This document shows positions 45,108-54,411 of a DNA stretch of 64,000 nt, one piece after another. Below the pieces are notes generated by a model. That model saw only the letters and a program-made list of their open reading frames with translations. It was not told the DNA's origin and did no database searches. This DNA is from an uncultured Pseudomonas sp. (GTDB lineage Bacteria > Pseudomonadota > Gammaproteobacteria > Pseudomonadales > Pseudomonadaceae). The DNA lies in NCBI RefSeq assembly GCF_946885955.1, contig NZ_CAMPHI010000022.1:19469-83468 (forward strand). The letters are read 5' to 3'. The first letter of the stretch is position 1, and each line of letters opens with the position of its first letter. The position numbers and the translations under genes are program-made.

Positions 45108-45977
45108 ATGAACACCAACCCAAGTCCGGTCCAGGTGCCGCTGCTACTCGGCATGATGCGCCTGCACGATTATCCCGAGCTGGCCACGCCGCAGACGCTG
45201 TTGGCTTTTATCGAGCGCTGTGTGGAGCGCGGGTTGCATGCCTTCGACCACGCCAATATCTACGGCCTGGGCAGCTGCGAAGCGCGTTTCGGCGACGCCT
45301 TGCGCCTCAGGCCGCAATTGCGCGGGCAGCTGCAGTTGATCAGCAAGGCCGATATTGTCCTGGCCCCGCAGGATGTTTCACGTTGGCAGGTCAAACACTA
45401 CGACAGCAGCGCGGCGCACCTGCGCGATTCGCTCGATGCGTCGCTCAAGCGTCTTGGGGTCGAGCGCCTGGACGGCTTTCTGCTGCACCGCCCCGACCCG
45501 CTGATGCAGGCCGAGGAAACCATTCGCGTGCTGCAGGACATGCTCGACAGCGGCAAGGTCGGCTGGCTCGGCGTGTCCAACTTCCTGCCGTTGCAGTGGC
45601 AGCAGCTGGCGCGCGAGTTACCGCTGCGTTGTAACCAGATCGAGCTGTCGCTGCTGGCCCAGGACGCGGCCTGGGATGGCCAGTTGCAGGCACTGCAGGG
45701 CGCCGGTTTGCAGGCGCTGGCCTGGTCGCCGTTCGCCGGCGGAGCCTTTCCGGTGGCCTTGCAGCAAGCGTTGGAGACGGTTGCCGACACGCTCGGCGCC
45801 ACTGCCGATCAGGTTGCGCTGGCCTGGTTGCGGCGCTTGCCCGGCGAGCCCGTGCCGATCATCGGCAGCTTGCGCTGGTCGCGTATCGAAAATGCCCTGG
45901 CGGGGGCGCAGCTGCATTTGGATGCGCCGACCTGGTTCCATCTGGCCCAGGTCGCGCGCGGCCACGAAGCGCCCTAA
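45108..45977 (+). CDS. Aldo/keto reductase (YdhF-like)
   Basis: A 289-residue TIM-barrel oxidoreductase. The tetrad motifs are seen: GLHAFDHANIYGLGSCE (Asp and Tyr), the lysine in LQLISKADI, and the histidine in DGFLLHRPDPLMQAEE; the NADPH site includes PIIGSLRWSRIENAL. It most resembles YdhF-type enzymes, whose substrate is unclear. ATG at 45108 is taken, with AGGGAT 7 bases before; an ATG three codons earlier is possible. It is convergent with the SDR gene, 7 bases apart. Confidence 0.88.
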   Translation: MNTNPSPVQVPLLLGMMRLHDYPELATPQTLLAFIERCVERGLHAFDHANIYGLGSCEARFGDALRLRPQLRGQLQLISKADIVLAPQDVSRWQVKHYDSSAAHLRDSLDASLKRLGVERLDGFLLHRPDPLMQAEETIRVLQDMLDSGKVGWLGVSNFLPLQWQQLARELPLRCNQIELSLLAQDAAWDGQLQALQGAGLQALAWSPFAGGAFPVALQQALETVADTLGATADQVALAWLRRLPGEPVPIIGSLRWSRIENALAGAQLHLDAPTWFHLAQVARGHEAP

Positions 45978-45984
45978 ACGCCTG

Positions 45985-46962
45985 TTAATGGCGGCGTAAA
46001 CCCAGCACGCCGAGACCGACCACCAGCGCCGCGACCACCCCGACTGCGAGCAAGGGACGGGTGGTTCTCGCCCTTTCCGCGCGCCAGCCGCCATCCACGC
46101 GTCGCTCGGCGTGCGCCGGCTCGAACAGGTTGCCGGATGACGGGTCGCAGGTTTGTGCCCGGCGTATCGCTTCGCCGGTCAGCTTGCCCGACAACCGTTC
46201 GAAATGCGGCACGAGAAAGTGCATCAGCCGCAGCAGCGAGGCGCTGGCGCCGACGGTGACCGTCGGTTTCGGGTGCAAGGCCAGACGCACCATGGCCTCG
46301 GCCACTTCGCGCGGGTCGATCACCGGTGGCGGTGGAGCCATCCTGTGACCACTGTAATTACCGCTGTCGCGAAAGCCCGGGGTATCGACCACCGCCGGGT
46401 AGATATCGCACACATGGATGCCCGGCCAGTCGGTCAGCTCGCCGCGTAGCGCCTCGGTGAAACCGCGCAGCCCATATTTCGCCGCGGAATAGGCACTGGC
46501 GAAGGGTTGCGCCACCCAACTGCCGACCGACAGGGTATTGATCAGCACGCCGCAGCCCTGGGCCTTGAAGTAGGGCATGACGCCGTGGGCGCCGCGCAGA
46601 TAGCCGAGCAGGTCGGTCTGGATCACCTGTTCGTGGGCACGCAACGGCGTCTTGTCGAAACTGCCCAGGGCGCCGACGCCGGCGTTATTGATCCACACGT
46701 CGATTCGCCCTTCGCCGAAGTCGGCGGCGGCCTCGACCAGATCCAGCACCGCCTGGTTATCGGTCACATCGGTCGGTACCGCCGTGGCGTCGGCGCCCTG
46801 CTGCATGCATTCGGCGACCACCTGATCGAGGGCGTCGGCGTCGCGCGCCGCCAATACCAGCTTCGCACCCCGTTGGGCAAAAGCGTTGGCGGCCGCGCGA
46901 CCGATGCCGCTGGATGCGCCGGTCACCACCACCAGCGCGCCTTGCAGTGATTCCATCGTCAT
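45985..46962 (-). CDS. Short-chain dehydrogenase with C-terminal membrane anchor
   Basis: A 325-residue SDR. The cofactor motif is VVVTGASSGIGRAAA, the NNAG motif is INNAGVGALG, and the catalytic Tyr-Lys are in YSAAKYG after a serine in SVGSW. Beyond the usual 250-residue core is a 75-residue extension that ends in a membrane helix (LLAVGVVAALVVGLGVLGLRRH), so the enzyme should be tethered to the membrane with its core in the cytoplasm. Substrate unknown. AGGAGG precedes the ATG. No gene is seen in the 118 bases before it. Confidence 0.9.
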   Translation of the reverse strand: MTMESLQGALVVVTGASSGIGRAAANAFAQRGAKLVLAARDADALDQVVAECMQQGADATAVPTDVTDNQAVLDLVEAAADFGEGRIDVWINNAGVGALGSFDKTPLRAHEQVIQTDLLGYLRGAHGVMPYFKAQGCGVLINTLSVGSWVAQPFASAYSAAKYGLRGFTEALRGELTDWPGIHVCDIYPAVVDTPGFRDSGNYSGHRMAPPPPVIDPREVAEAMVRLALHPKPTVTVGASASLLRLMHFLVPHFERLSGKLTGEAIRRAQTCDPSSGNLFEPAHAERRVDGGWRAERARTTRPLLAVGVVAALVVGLGVLGLRRH

Positions 46963-47080
46963 TTCCGTTCCTCCTCAGGAAGTCTGATCAAAAAGGCTGA
47001 ACATTCCATTCGGTGGACCATGGCGATGGCGGATTAATTCGGGCGAAGCGCTGGATGAACCGGCGCCGCGACAAGCCCTC

Positions 47081-48313
47081 TCAGTGCAACGGGCTGGCCG
47101 GGTAGTGGCGACGGCGGGTAGCCTGCATCTGCGCCTGCTTATCCAGGCGTGCGGTAATTTCCTCCAGCGTCGCCAGCAACGGCCGTTGACCGTGCAACAT
47201 GGGCTTCAGGCGGGTCTGGAACAGCGCCCAGAAGCGTTTCATCTCCGGCAGGTCGGGCATGATTTCACCGCGGGCGGCGGAGTTGTAGGTGTGGGCGATC
47301 AACGGGTCCTGTTGCAGGGTTTGCAGCAGTTGCAGATTGGCCACCGCGCCGAGCGGCTTGTCGGCATCGATGCTGCGCAGCCCGTCGGCGCTGGTCAGGT
47401 AATCCTCGAGAAAGCGCTGGGCCTGCTGCTTGTTGGGACTATGCGCATTGATCGCCGCCGCGACTATGCCGACAAAGGGTTTGCCCGGCTGCTCGGCGCT
47501 GATGCCGGGCACGTAGTCGATGGCGAAGCGGATATTCGCGGCGCGCAGCTCGTTCCACACCCAGGGGCCATTGATGATCATGCCCACCTCGCCGGCCTTG
47601 AAGCCGTTCATCATGCTCTCGTAGCTCGCATCGCGCGCCAGTACGCCGCTGTCGAGCAGGCTGCGGATCTGCTCGAAACCGGCAATGGCGCCGGCATTGG
47701 CGATGCCCGAGTCGGCGAGATCATATAGACCGTCGCGTTTGTTCAGGCTGTAGCCGCCGCTGCCGGCGATCAGTGGCCAGGAGAAGTACAGGTTGCTGTA
47801 ATCCCATTCGATGGCGCGCTTGCCCCGGGCGCGCAGACGGCGATCCAGTTCGATCACCTCGGCCCAAGTGTGCGGCGGCTCCGGCACCAGGTCCTGGTTG
47901 TAGATCAGGCTGACCACTTCGGTGGACAGCGGGTAGCCATAGATGCGTTTGGCCACGCTTACCGCTTCCCAGGCGAACGCGGGAGCACGTTGCAAGGCCT
48001 CCTGGCCGGGCGTGACGCTGGCGAGCAGGCCGGCATTGATCCAGGAACCGAAGCGGTCATGGGCGAAAATCACGATATCCGGACCTTTGGCGGTGCCGGC
48101 TTGGCGGTCGTAGCGAGCAGCCAAGTCTTCCGGGGTGGCGACCTTAACCAGGATGCCTGTGTCGGCCTGGAAGCGTTTACCGACCTCGGCAATGCCGTTG
48201 AAGCCCTTGTCCTGGCTGACCCAGACCAACAGCGTGTCGCGTTCGAAAGCCCAGGCGGAGCCGCTCAGGCAGAACAGCAGCGACAGGGCCCCGGCCTTTA
48301 GCAAAGCGTTCAT
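47081..48313 (-). CDS. Second maltose/maltodextrin-binding protein (MalE paralogue)
   Basis: A 410-residue periplasmic binding protein, signal peptide ending GSAWAFE. It is a clear relative of MalE at 56756 (compare LLVWVSQDKGFNGIAEVGKRFQADTG with [26 protein letters not shown], and PDIVIFAHDRFGSW with [14 protein letters not shown]), so they arose by duplication but have diverged a lot. Tryptophans of the sugar platform are partly kept (WPLIAGSGGY, GPWVWNELR). It ends with a basic tail, KQAQMQATRRRHYPASPLH, not seen in MalE. It is the third gene after lamB and malM. It may bind longer or different glucans. Confidence 0.88.
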   Translation of the reverse strand: MNALLKAGALSLLFCLSGSAWAFERDTLLVWVSQDKGFNGIAEVGKRFQADTGILVKVATPEDLAARYDRQAGTAKGPDIVIFAHDRFGSWINAGLLASVTPGQEALQRAPAFAWEAVSVAKRIYGYPLSTEVVSLIYNQDLVPEPPHTWAEVIELDRRLRARGKRAIEWDYSNLYFSWPLIAGSGGYSLNKRDGLYDLADSGIANAGAIAGFEQIRSLLDSGVLARDASYESMMNGFKAGEVGMIINGPWVWNELRAANIRFAIDYVPGISAEQPGKPFVGIVAAAINAHSPNKQQAQRFLEDYLTSADGLRSIDADKPLGAVANLQLLQTLQQDPLIAHTYNSAARGEIMPDLPEMKRFWALFQTRLKPMLHGQRPLLATLEEITARLDKQAQMQATRRRHYPASPLH

Positions 48314-48345
48314 ATATAGGTTCTCGCAATGACAGGCCGGCATGA

Positions 48346-48387
48346 GCTGCCTCACCCCCGGAAGAGGGGGCCGGGGGTGAGGGCAGC
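48346..48387 (-). repeat. GC-rich inverted repeat between malM and second malE
   Basis: Arms GCTGCCTCACCCCCGG (48346-48361) and CCGGGGGTGAGGGCAGC (48371-48387) form a 16-bp stem with one unpaired base and a nine-base loop. No T-run follows. It may stabilise the upstream lamB-malM message or reduce read-through. Similar CTCACCCCCGG sequences are common dispersed repeats. Confidence 0.6.
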
Positions 48388-48433
48388 GTTGCCGGCTTTG
48401 GTAGATGGCGAAAGAGCGTCGCCAGCCCAACCA

Positions 48434-49354
48434 TCACTTGATCTGAATACGCTCAAGCAGATAAGCCTTGGCGCTCAGGTCGCCGACCCGCTCGGCTTCG
48501 TCGGCCAGGCGCAGGGCGCGCGACAGGTCCTGGCTCGCCAATGCCGCGTCTATGCCCTGGCGGTAATAAGCCTGGGTTTCCGGCAGCACGGCGGGCGCCG
48601 GCACCGAGGGCACGGTGTTGCCCATGGTCTGGCCGATGCTGTAGGGCGGCACATAGGTGTTGGCGGTTTGCCCGGCGATCTTGTCTTCGATCAGCACCAT
48701 CTTCAGCACGCCCACCGGCGCGTGCTTGACCACCGGGTCGGGAATATTCGGTGGCTGGTTACCCAGGGCGCGGGCATAGGCCTTGGCCGGGTGTTCGATC
48801 ACGGTCTGGCCGCTCATCTGCTCGGCCGAGCTGTACAGCACCAGGTAGTGCTCATTGCCGGGGTTGTCTTTATACAGACGGTCGACGCGCAGACGGGCGT
48901 CGAGGCTGTCGCTTTTCAGGCCGGCGGCCGGGGCGTAGACGAAGTCCTCCGCGCCGAGCAGGCGGGTGACCCGGTACTGGCTGTCGAGCAGCATGGCGTT
49001 GGGCGCCAGCACCGTATCGCCGGCCTGGCTGTACAGGCGGATCTCGAAGGATTTGCTGTCGGCAGGCAACTGAAAGGCGCGGAAGAAACTCTTGCCGCTA
49101 TCGAATTCGAACGCTGGGGCATTCTCGTCAATTAGCACCTCGCCGCTGAAGTCGGCGCCGATGCGGGTAAAGGGCAGGTCGCGCAGGTTGGCGCAGCAGG
49201 AGGGCGCGATATCCAGGCGATGCTGCGCTTGGCTAACCGACGCCTGCAGCGGCGCCGGGCTGGCATTCAGTGCATCGAAGCGGCGTAACGGTTCGCTGGC
49301 GCAACCGGCGAGCATCAGGCCGAGCAGGCACAGGGAAAGTTTGTATGGCGTCAT
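48434..49354 (-). CDS. malM: MalM, maltose operon periplasmic protein (lipoprotein form)
   Basis: A 306-residue protein of the MalM family. It starts MTPYKLSLCLLGLMLAGC, a lipobox, so it is probably a lipoprotein, whereas the E. coli protein is soluble. Family features are SCCANLRDLPFTRIGADFSGEVLIDENAPAFEFDSGKS (near the mature N-terminus) and HYLVLYSSAEQMSGQT. It is encoded directly after lamB, as in E. coli. Its job in maltodextrin use is still unclear. Confidence 0.9.
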   Translation of the reverse strand: MTPYKLSLCLLGLMLAGCASEPLRRFDALNASPAPLQASVSQAQHRLDIAPSCCANLRDLPFTRIGADFSGEVLIDENAPAFEFDSGKSFFRAFQLPADSKSFEIRLYSQAGDTVLAPNAMLLDSQYRVTRLLGAEDFVYAPAAGLKSDSLDARLRVDRLYKDNPGNEHYLVLYSSAEQMSGQTVIEHPAKAYARALGNQPPNIPDPVVKHAPVGVLKMVLIEDKIAGQTANTYVPPYSIGQTMGNTVPSVPAPAVLPETQAYYRQGIDAALASQDLSRALRLADEAERVGDLSAKAYLLERIQIK

Positions 49355-49376
49355 GGTGACCTCGTTGGGCTCGTAT

Positions 49377-49406
49377 GGAAAAGGCCCCGGCCGGAGCAGG
49401 CCGGGG
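49377..49406 (-). terminator. Terminator-like hairpin between lamB and malM
   Basis: CCCCGGCC, a six-base loop and GGCCGGGG, followed on the minus strand by CCTTTTCC. It lies 86 bases after lamB and 23 bases before malM. It probably attenuates, so that less malM and second malE than lamB is made. Confidence 0.65.
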
Positions 49407-49491
49407 TGAAAGCCCACAGGAGCAGCGTGGAAGTTGCGTTGTATCGATGCGGCGTCAGGAACCTCAACTGGCTCCTAGACGCCGCAACCGA

Positions 49492-50793
<1,302 letters not shown>

Positions 50794-50890
50794 TCAGGGC
50801 GCTGCCAGCCGAACCCTTGGTGGCCGTACGGTGGGGAAGCCATTCCGAGGTCAGCGCTGCACGAAGAGTGGAGATCGGCGCTTTTCGCCA

Positions 50891-50947
50891 CATCCTCCCA
50901 GCTATGTTTTTTCGAGGCGGAGCCTTGGGGCGTAGTCGGGGAGGAGG
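50891..50947. promoter_or_regulatory. MalT-box-like sites in the lamB-amylase divergent region
   Basis: GGGGAGGAGG at 50938-50947 on the plus strand is a perfect match to the MalT box GGGGA(T/G)GAGG. TGGGAGGATG on the minus strand at 50891-50900 matches 8 of 10. A third, weaker site (GGGGAGGTAT, 7 of 10) is at 51007-51016. They lie in the 415-base gap between lamB and the amylase, which has no gene, and predict MalT activation of both. Confidence 0.6.
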
Positions 50948-51152
50948 GCCGAGCTCTGGCCGGCAAGCGCGTTACGCCTGGCCACTACGCCTGTAAAAAA
51001 AGCTTTGGGGAGGTATTGCGCGGCGGCGTGGGGGGGCAGGCTGCAAGGGTCGGCGCATGCGCCGCAGTGGCCTCGTCATCCAGGGGGAAACACGCCGTAA
51101 GTCGAGCGCAGCAGCTTTTCAACGGTCTGATCACCCGCAGTCGGATGCTCTC

Positions 51153-51160
51153 AACAACAA
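51153..51160 (+). promoter_or_regulatory. CA motif (putative Hfq/Crc site) before the amylase
   Basis: AACAACAA lies 21 bases before the amylase ATG, just before the GAGTGGAG ribosome binding site; it matches AANAANAA. Confidence 0.5.
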
Positions 51161-51181
51161 TTACAAGAGTGGAGCGACACG

Positions 51182-52834
51182 ATGAAAAACCTGTTCAAAC
51201 CTGCCCGCCTGGCATTGGCGGTTTCTTCCCTGCTGTTCACCCTGGGCGCCGCCCAGGCCGCCGACCTGGCCGGCAAAAGCCCGGCCGGCGTGCGTTATCA
51301 CGGCGGCGACGAAATCATCCTGCAGGGCTTTCACTGGAACGTGGTGCGCGAAGCGCCGAACAATTGGTACAACACCTTGCGCGACATGGCGCCGACCATC
51401 GCCGCCGATGGCTTCAGCGCAATCTGGATGCCGGTACCCTGGCGCGATTTCTCCAGCTGGAGCGACGGCGCCAACTCCGGCGGTGGCGAAGGCTATTTCT
51501 GGCACGACTTCAACAAGAACGGCCGCTACGGCAGCGATGCCCAGCTCAAACAGGCCGCTGGCGCCTTGAACAATGCCCAGGTCAAGGTGCTCTACGACGT
51601 GGTGCCCAACCATATGAACCGCGGTTACCCGGACAAGGAAATCAACCTGCCGGCCGGCCAGGGCATGTGGCGCAACGACTGCGCCGACCCCGGCAACTAC
51701 CCCAATGACTGCGACGACGGCGACCGCTTTATCGGTGGCGATGCCGACCTCAATACCGGCAACCCGCAGGTCTATGGGATGTTCCGCGACGAGTTCGCCA
51801 ACCTGCGCAACAACTACGGCGCCGGCGGTTTGCGTTTCGACTTCGTCCGCGGCTACGCCGGCGAGCGGGTCGACAGCTGGATGAGTGCGGCCAACGACGA
51901 TGCCTTCTGCGTTGGCGAGTTGTGGAAGGCGCCGGGCGAATACCCGAGCTGGGATTGGCGCAGCGGCGCCAGCTGGCAGCAGGTGCTCAAGGACTGGTCG
52001 GACCGCGCCAAGTGCCCGATCTTCGACTTCGCCCTCAAGGAACGCATGCAGAACGGTTCCATCGCCGACTGGAAAAACGGCCTCAACGGCAACCCCGATG
52101 CGCGCTGGCGCGAGGTGGCGGTGACCTTCGTCGACAACCACGACACCGGCTATTCGCCAGGGCAGAACGGCGGGCAGCATCATTGGCCGTTGGCCGATGG
52201 GCTGATCAAACAGGCCTATGCCTACATCCTCTCCAGCCCCGGTACGCCGGTGGTCTATTGGTCGCATATGTACGACTGGGGCTATGGCCCGCTGATCCGT
52301 CAACTGATCCAGATCCGCCGCGCCGCCGGGGTGCGCGCCGACTCGGCGATCCAGTTTCATAGCGGCTACTCGGGCTTGGTGGCGACCGTGACCGGCACCA
52401 CGCAGACGCTGGTCATCGCCCTGGATTCCAACCTCGGCAACCCAGGGCAGGTCGCCAGCGGCAGCTTCAACGCGGCGCTGAATCAGGATGGCGGCAAGCT
52501 GCGCATCTGGACCAGCGGCACCACTGGCGGTGGCGACCTGGTCAGCGTGAATTTCCGCTGCGATAACGGCGTGACCCAACCGGGCGACAGCGTCTACGCG
52601 GTCGGCAACCTCAGCCAACTCGGCAACTGGAGCCCGGCCAGCGCCGTGCGCCTGACCGACGTCAGCGCCTACCCGACCTGGAAAGGCAACATCAGCCTGC
52701 CGGCGCAGCAGAGCGTCGAATGGAAATGCATCGTTCGCAGCGAGAGCGACCCGAGCCTGGTCAAGAGCTGGCAACCGGGTGGCAACAATCAGGTGCTCAG
52801 TGCGGCGGGGGTGACTACGAGCGGGAGTTTCTGA
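51182..52834 (+). CDS. Secreted maltotetraose-forming amylase (GH13 + CBM20)
   Basis: A 550-residue exo-amylase that releases maltotetraose from starch. A signal peptide (about 1-27, ending AQAA) precedes a mature enzyme very close to the G4-amylase of P. stutzeri. Catalytic residues are D220 (RFDFVRGY), E246 (VGELW) and D321 (FVDNHDTG), which in mature numbering are 193, 219 and 294, as in that enzyme. Residues from about 455 form a starch-binding CBM20 (SVNFRCDNGVTQPGDSVYAVG). GGAG lies 8 bases before the ATG. It is divergent from lamB, with MalT-box-like sites between. Secretion is presumably Sec plus type II. Confidence 0.97.
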   Translation: MKNLFKPARLALAVSSLLFTLGAAQAADLAGKSPAGVRYHGGDEIILQGFHWNVVREAPNNWYNTLRDMAPTIAADGFSAIWMPVPWRDFSSWSDGANSGGGEGYFWHDFNKNGRYGSDAQLKQAAGALNNAQVKVLYDVVPNHMNRGYPDKEINLPAGQGMWRNDCADPGNYPNDCDDGDRFIGGDADLNTGNPQVYGMFRDEFANLRNNYGAGGLRFDFVRGYAGERVDSWMSAANDDAFCVGELWKAPGEYPSWDWRSGASWQQVLKDWSDRAKCPIFDFALKERMQNGSIADWKNGLNGNPDARWREVAVTFVDNHDTGYSPGQNGGQHHWPLADGLIKQAYAYILSSPGTPVVYWSHMYDWGYGPLIRQLIQIRRAAGVRADSAIQFHSGYSGLVATVTGTTQTLVIALDSNLGNPGQVASGSFNAALNQDGGKLRIWTSGTTGGGDLVSVNFRCDNGVTQPGDSVYAVGNLSQLGNWSPASAVRLTDVSAYPTWKGNISLPAQQSVEWKCIVRSESDPSLVKSWQPGGNNQVLSAAGVTTSGSF

Positions 52835-53046
52835 GCCGCGAATAGGCCGAGCCGCTCAATCGCGCGGTTCGGTTTGCTGTTAGGCAAATATCGCAACTTG
52901 CTATGGGTGGGGGTGAGCGTTGCTCTTGCCCCTCGCAAAATGCTGACGATGAGGATCACCCATTGGCCGGCCTGGCTGGCGCCATGGGTGATCTACTCGA
53001 AGCCTACGACGAGCGACAGCGACCTATGCCGCAAGCGGGAGCAGCT

Positions 53047-53092
53047 GATCGTTCCCACGTGGACGGTTCGACGCCTCGATGTGGGAACGATC
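53047..53092. repeat. REP-like palindrome (GATCGTTCCCAC family)
   Basis: A perfect 12-bp inverted repeat, GATCGTTCCCAC at 53047-53058 and GTGGGAACGATC at 53081-53092. First of three different palindromic elements in the 420-base gap between the amylase and the kinase-like gene. No gene is seen in 52835-53254. Confidence 0.7.
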
Positions 53093-53106
53093 AAAGTCAC
53101 ACAATG

Positions 53107-53177
53107 ATAGCCCGGGTTGAGCGAAGCGATACCCGTGTATCGGCGCCCTGGGTATCGCTGCGCTCAACCCAGGCTAT
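53107..53177. repeat. REP-like palindrome (GGGTTGAGCG family)
   Basis: Arms at 53107-53134 and 53150-53177 are inverted copies matching at about 26 of 28 positions, with core GGGTTGAGCG and AGCGATACCC. Such elements are scattered through proteobacterial genomes. Confidence 0.75.
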
Positions 53178-53182
53178 GTGCT

Positions 53183-53250
53183 GTAGCCCGGATGCAATCC
53201 GGGAGCTTGGTTTCAGGCGCCATATTCTCCCCGGATTTCATCCGGGCTAC
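53183..53250. repeat. REP-like palindrome (GTAGCCCGGATG family)
   Basis: GTAGCCCGGATGCAATCCGG at 53183 and its inverted copy ending 53250 match at 20 of 21 positions. The element ends 4 bases before the stop codon of the kinase-like gene, so it may serve as its transcription end. Confidence 0.75.
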
Positions 53251-53254
53251 AGGA

Positions 53255-54343
53255 TTACGGGGCATTCTGGATCTGCCACTTCTGCGCCAGCTTTCTTGCC
53301 TCGGCAAATTCACTCAGCAGCTTGGCGGCGCCTGGCGCCGTCTCGCCGAATACCGCTAATTGCCGCAGATCGGCGTAGCGTTCCCGGGCATTGCGTTCGA
53401 GCCAGTCAATACGTCGCAGGGTCAGCGGGGTGCAGGTCTGGCCACTGAGGTCGTCTTCCAGGTCGAGGCCATGGGAGCGCCAGGCTTCGCGCAGGTAGAG
53501 GCCTTCGAGGTCGCCGCTCAGGGCGCTGCGCCACTCATCGATGATGCCTTGCAACCAATCGAGCACCTCGGCGCTGGCGTGGCGGCCGCTTAGTTCGCGG
53601 TGCAAGCGCTGGTAAGCGAGCAGGGCGATCTGTTTTTCCACGCGGAAGGCGGCCAGGGCGTCGTTGTCGCTGCGTTGTTCCAGGCCCAGCAAGTAGGCGA
53701 AGTACTGGCGGGTTTCGAAGCGTTCGGCGGCGTGGAATTGCGGCACGCTGGTGCCGTTGCTGTTGAACTGGCGCAACGGGTCGAAGCGGTACATATAGCC
53801 GAAGTCGAACAGGCGAATCTGGCCGTCGTCGAGGGTATTGCCGGGGCACAGGTCCCACTCGAACAGGCCGCCCAGCAGCAGTGCGCCGAGGGCATCGAAC
53901 AGTTCGAGCAATTGCCGTTCGTGCCATTCGGTTACCGCTGTGCCGGCGATCCAGGGCGACAGCAGCACGCCGTGTTTGAGGCTGGCGTATTGGGTGTCGA
54001 CGATGGCGTCCAGGCGTTTGCCGAGTTGCGCGTCTTGTTTCAGCAAACGCAGATCGGCGCGGCGCTGGATCTCATTGAGAAAACTGGTCTGGCCGTTGGG
54101 ATTCTGCACCAGGCAGCGTTCGCGAGCGCGCTTGAGCGTCCAGTCGCGGCCGCCCGCCTCGATGCGATAAACGTGGGCGGTCAGGCCGCCGGCAAAGCGC
54201 TCGCGCACATAGGGTTCGTCGCCCTGGGTGGCGGCCAGTCGCTCAAGCGGCAGCGGACAGTCCGCGGGGTTGCCAATTTCAAGCTCGGCGCCGCTGGCGA
54301 TAAAAGCCAGTTGATCGTGTTGACGTTGTTGTTCGGCGGTCAT
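53255..54343 (-). CDS. Kinase-fold protein encoded beside malS
   Basis: A 362-residue soluble protein with the motif order of a protein/small-molecule kinase: glycine loop FAGGLTAHVYRI (50-61), lysine K71 in WTLKRAR, glutamate E91 in FLNEIQRR, catalytic loop EWDLCPGN with D164 and N169, and metal-binding DFG at D180. All key residues are present, so it should be an active phosphotransferase of the aminoglycoside-phosphotransferase/RIO-like group. It follows malS by 68 bases in the same direction. Substrate unknown: a sugar, a regulator such as MalT, or something else. I do not recognise a named family. Confidence 0.75.
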   Translation of the reverse strand: MTAEQQRQHDQLAFIASGAELEIGNPADCPLPLERLAATQGDEPYVRERFAGGLTAHVYRIEAGGRDWTLKRARERCLVQNPNGQTSFLNEIQRRADLRLLKQDAQLGKRLDAIVDTQYASLKHGVLLSPWIAGTAVTEWHERQLLELFDALGALLLGGLFEWDLCPGNTLDDGQIRLFDFGYMYRFDPLRQFNSNGTSVPQFHAAERFETRQYFAYLLGLEQRSDNDALAAFRVEKQIALLAYQRLHRELSGRHASAEVLDWLQGIIDEWRSALSGDLEGLYLREAWRSHGLDLEDDLSGQTCTPLTLRRIDWLERNARERYADLRQLAVFGETAPGAAKLLSEFAEARKLAQKWQIQNAP

Positions 54344-54411
54344 CTGGATACCTCTTGTTGGGGGCGATTGGTGCGCATGGCGAACCCTACGGGCTGGTGT
54401 CTGGTATGGCG

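Noticed and set aside
51161..52774. Open frame of 537 codons on the minus strand opposite the amylase
   Set aside because: Same reason: antisense of a highly conserved enzyme, no recognisable motif.
53041..53250. Possible CRISPR array
   Set aside because: The repeats are three different palindromes without regular spacing or unique spacers, and no cas genes are present.
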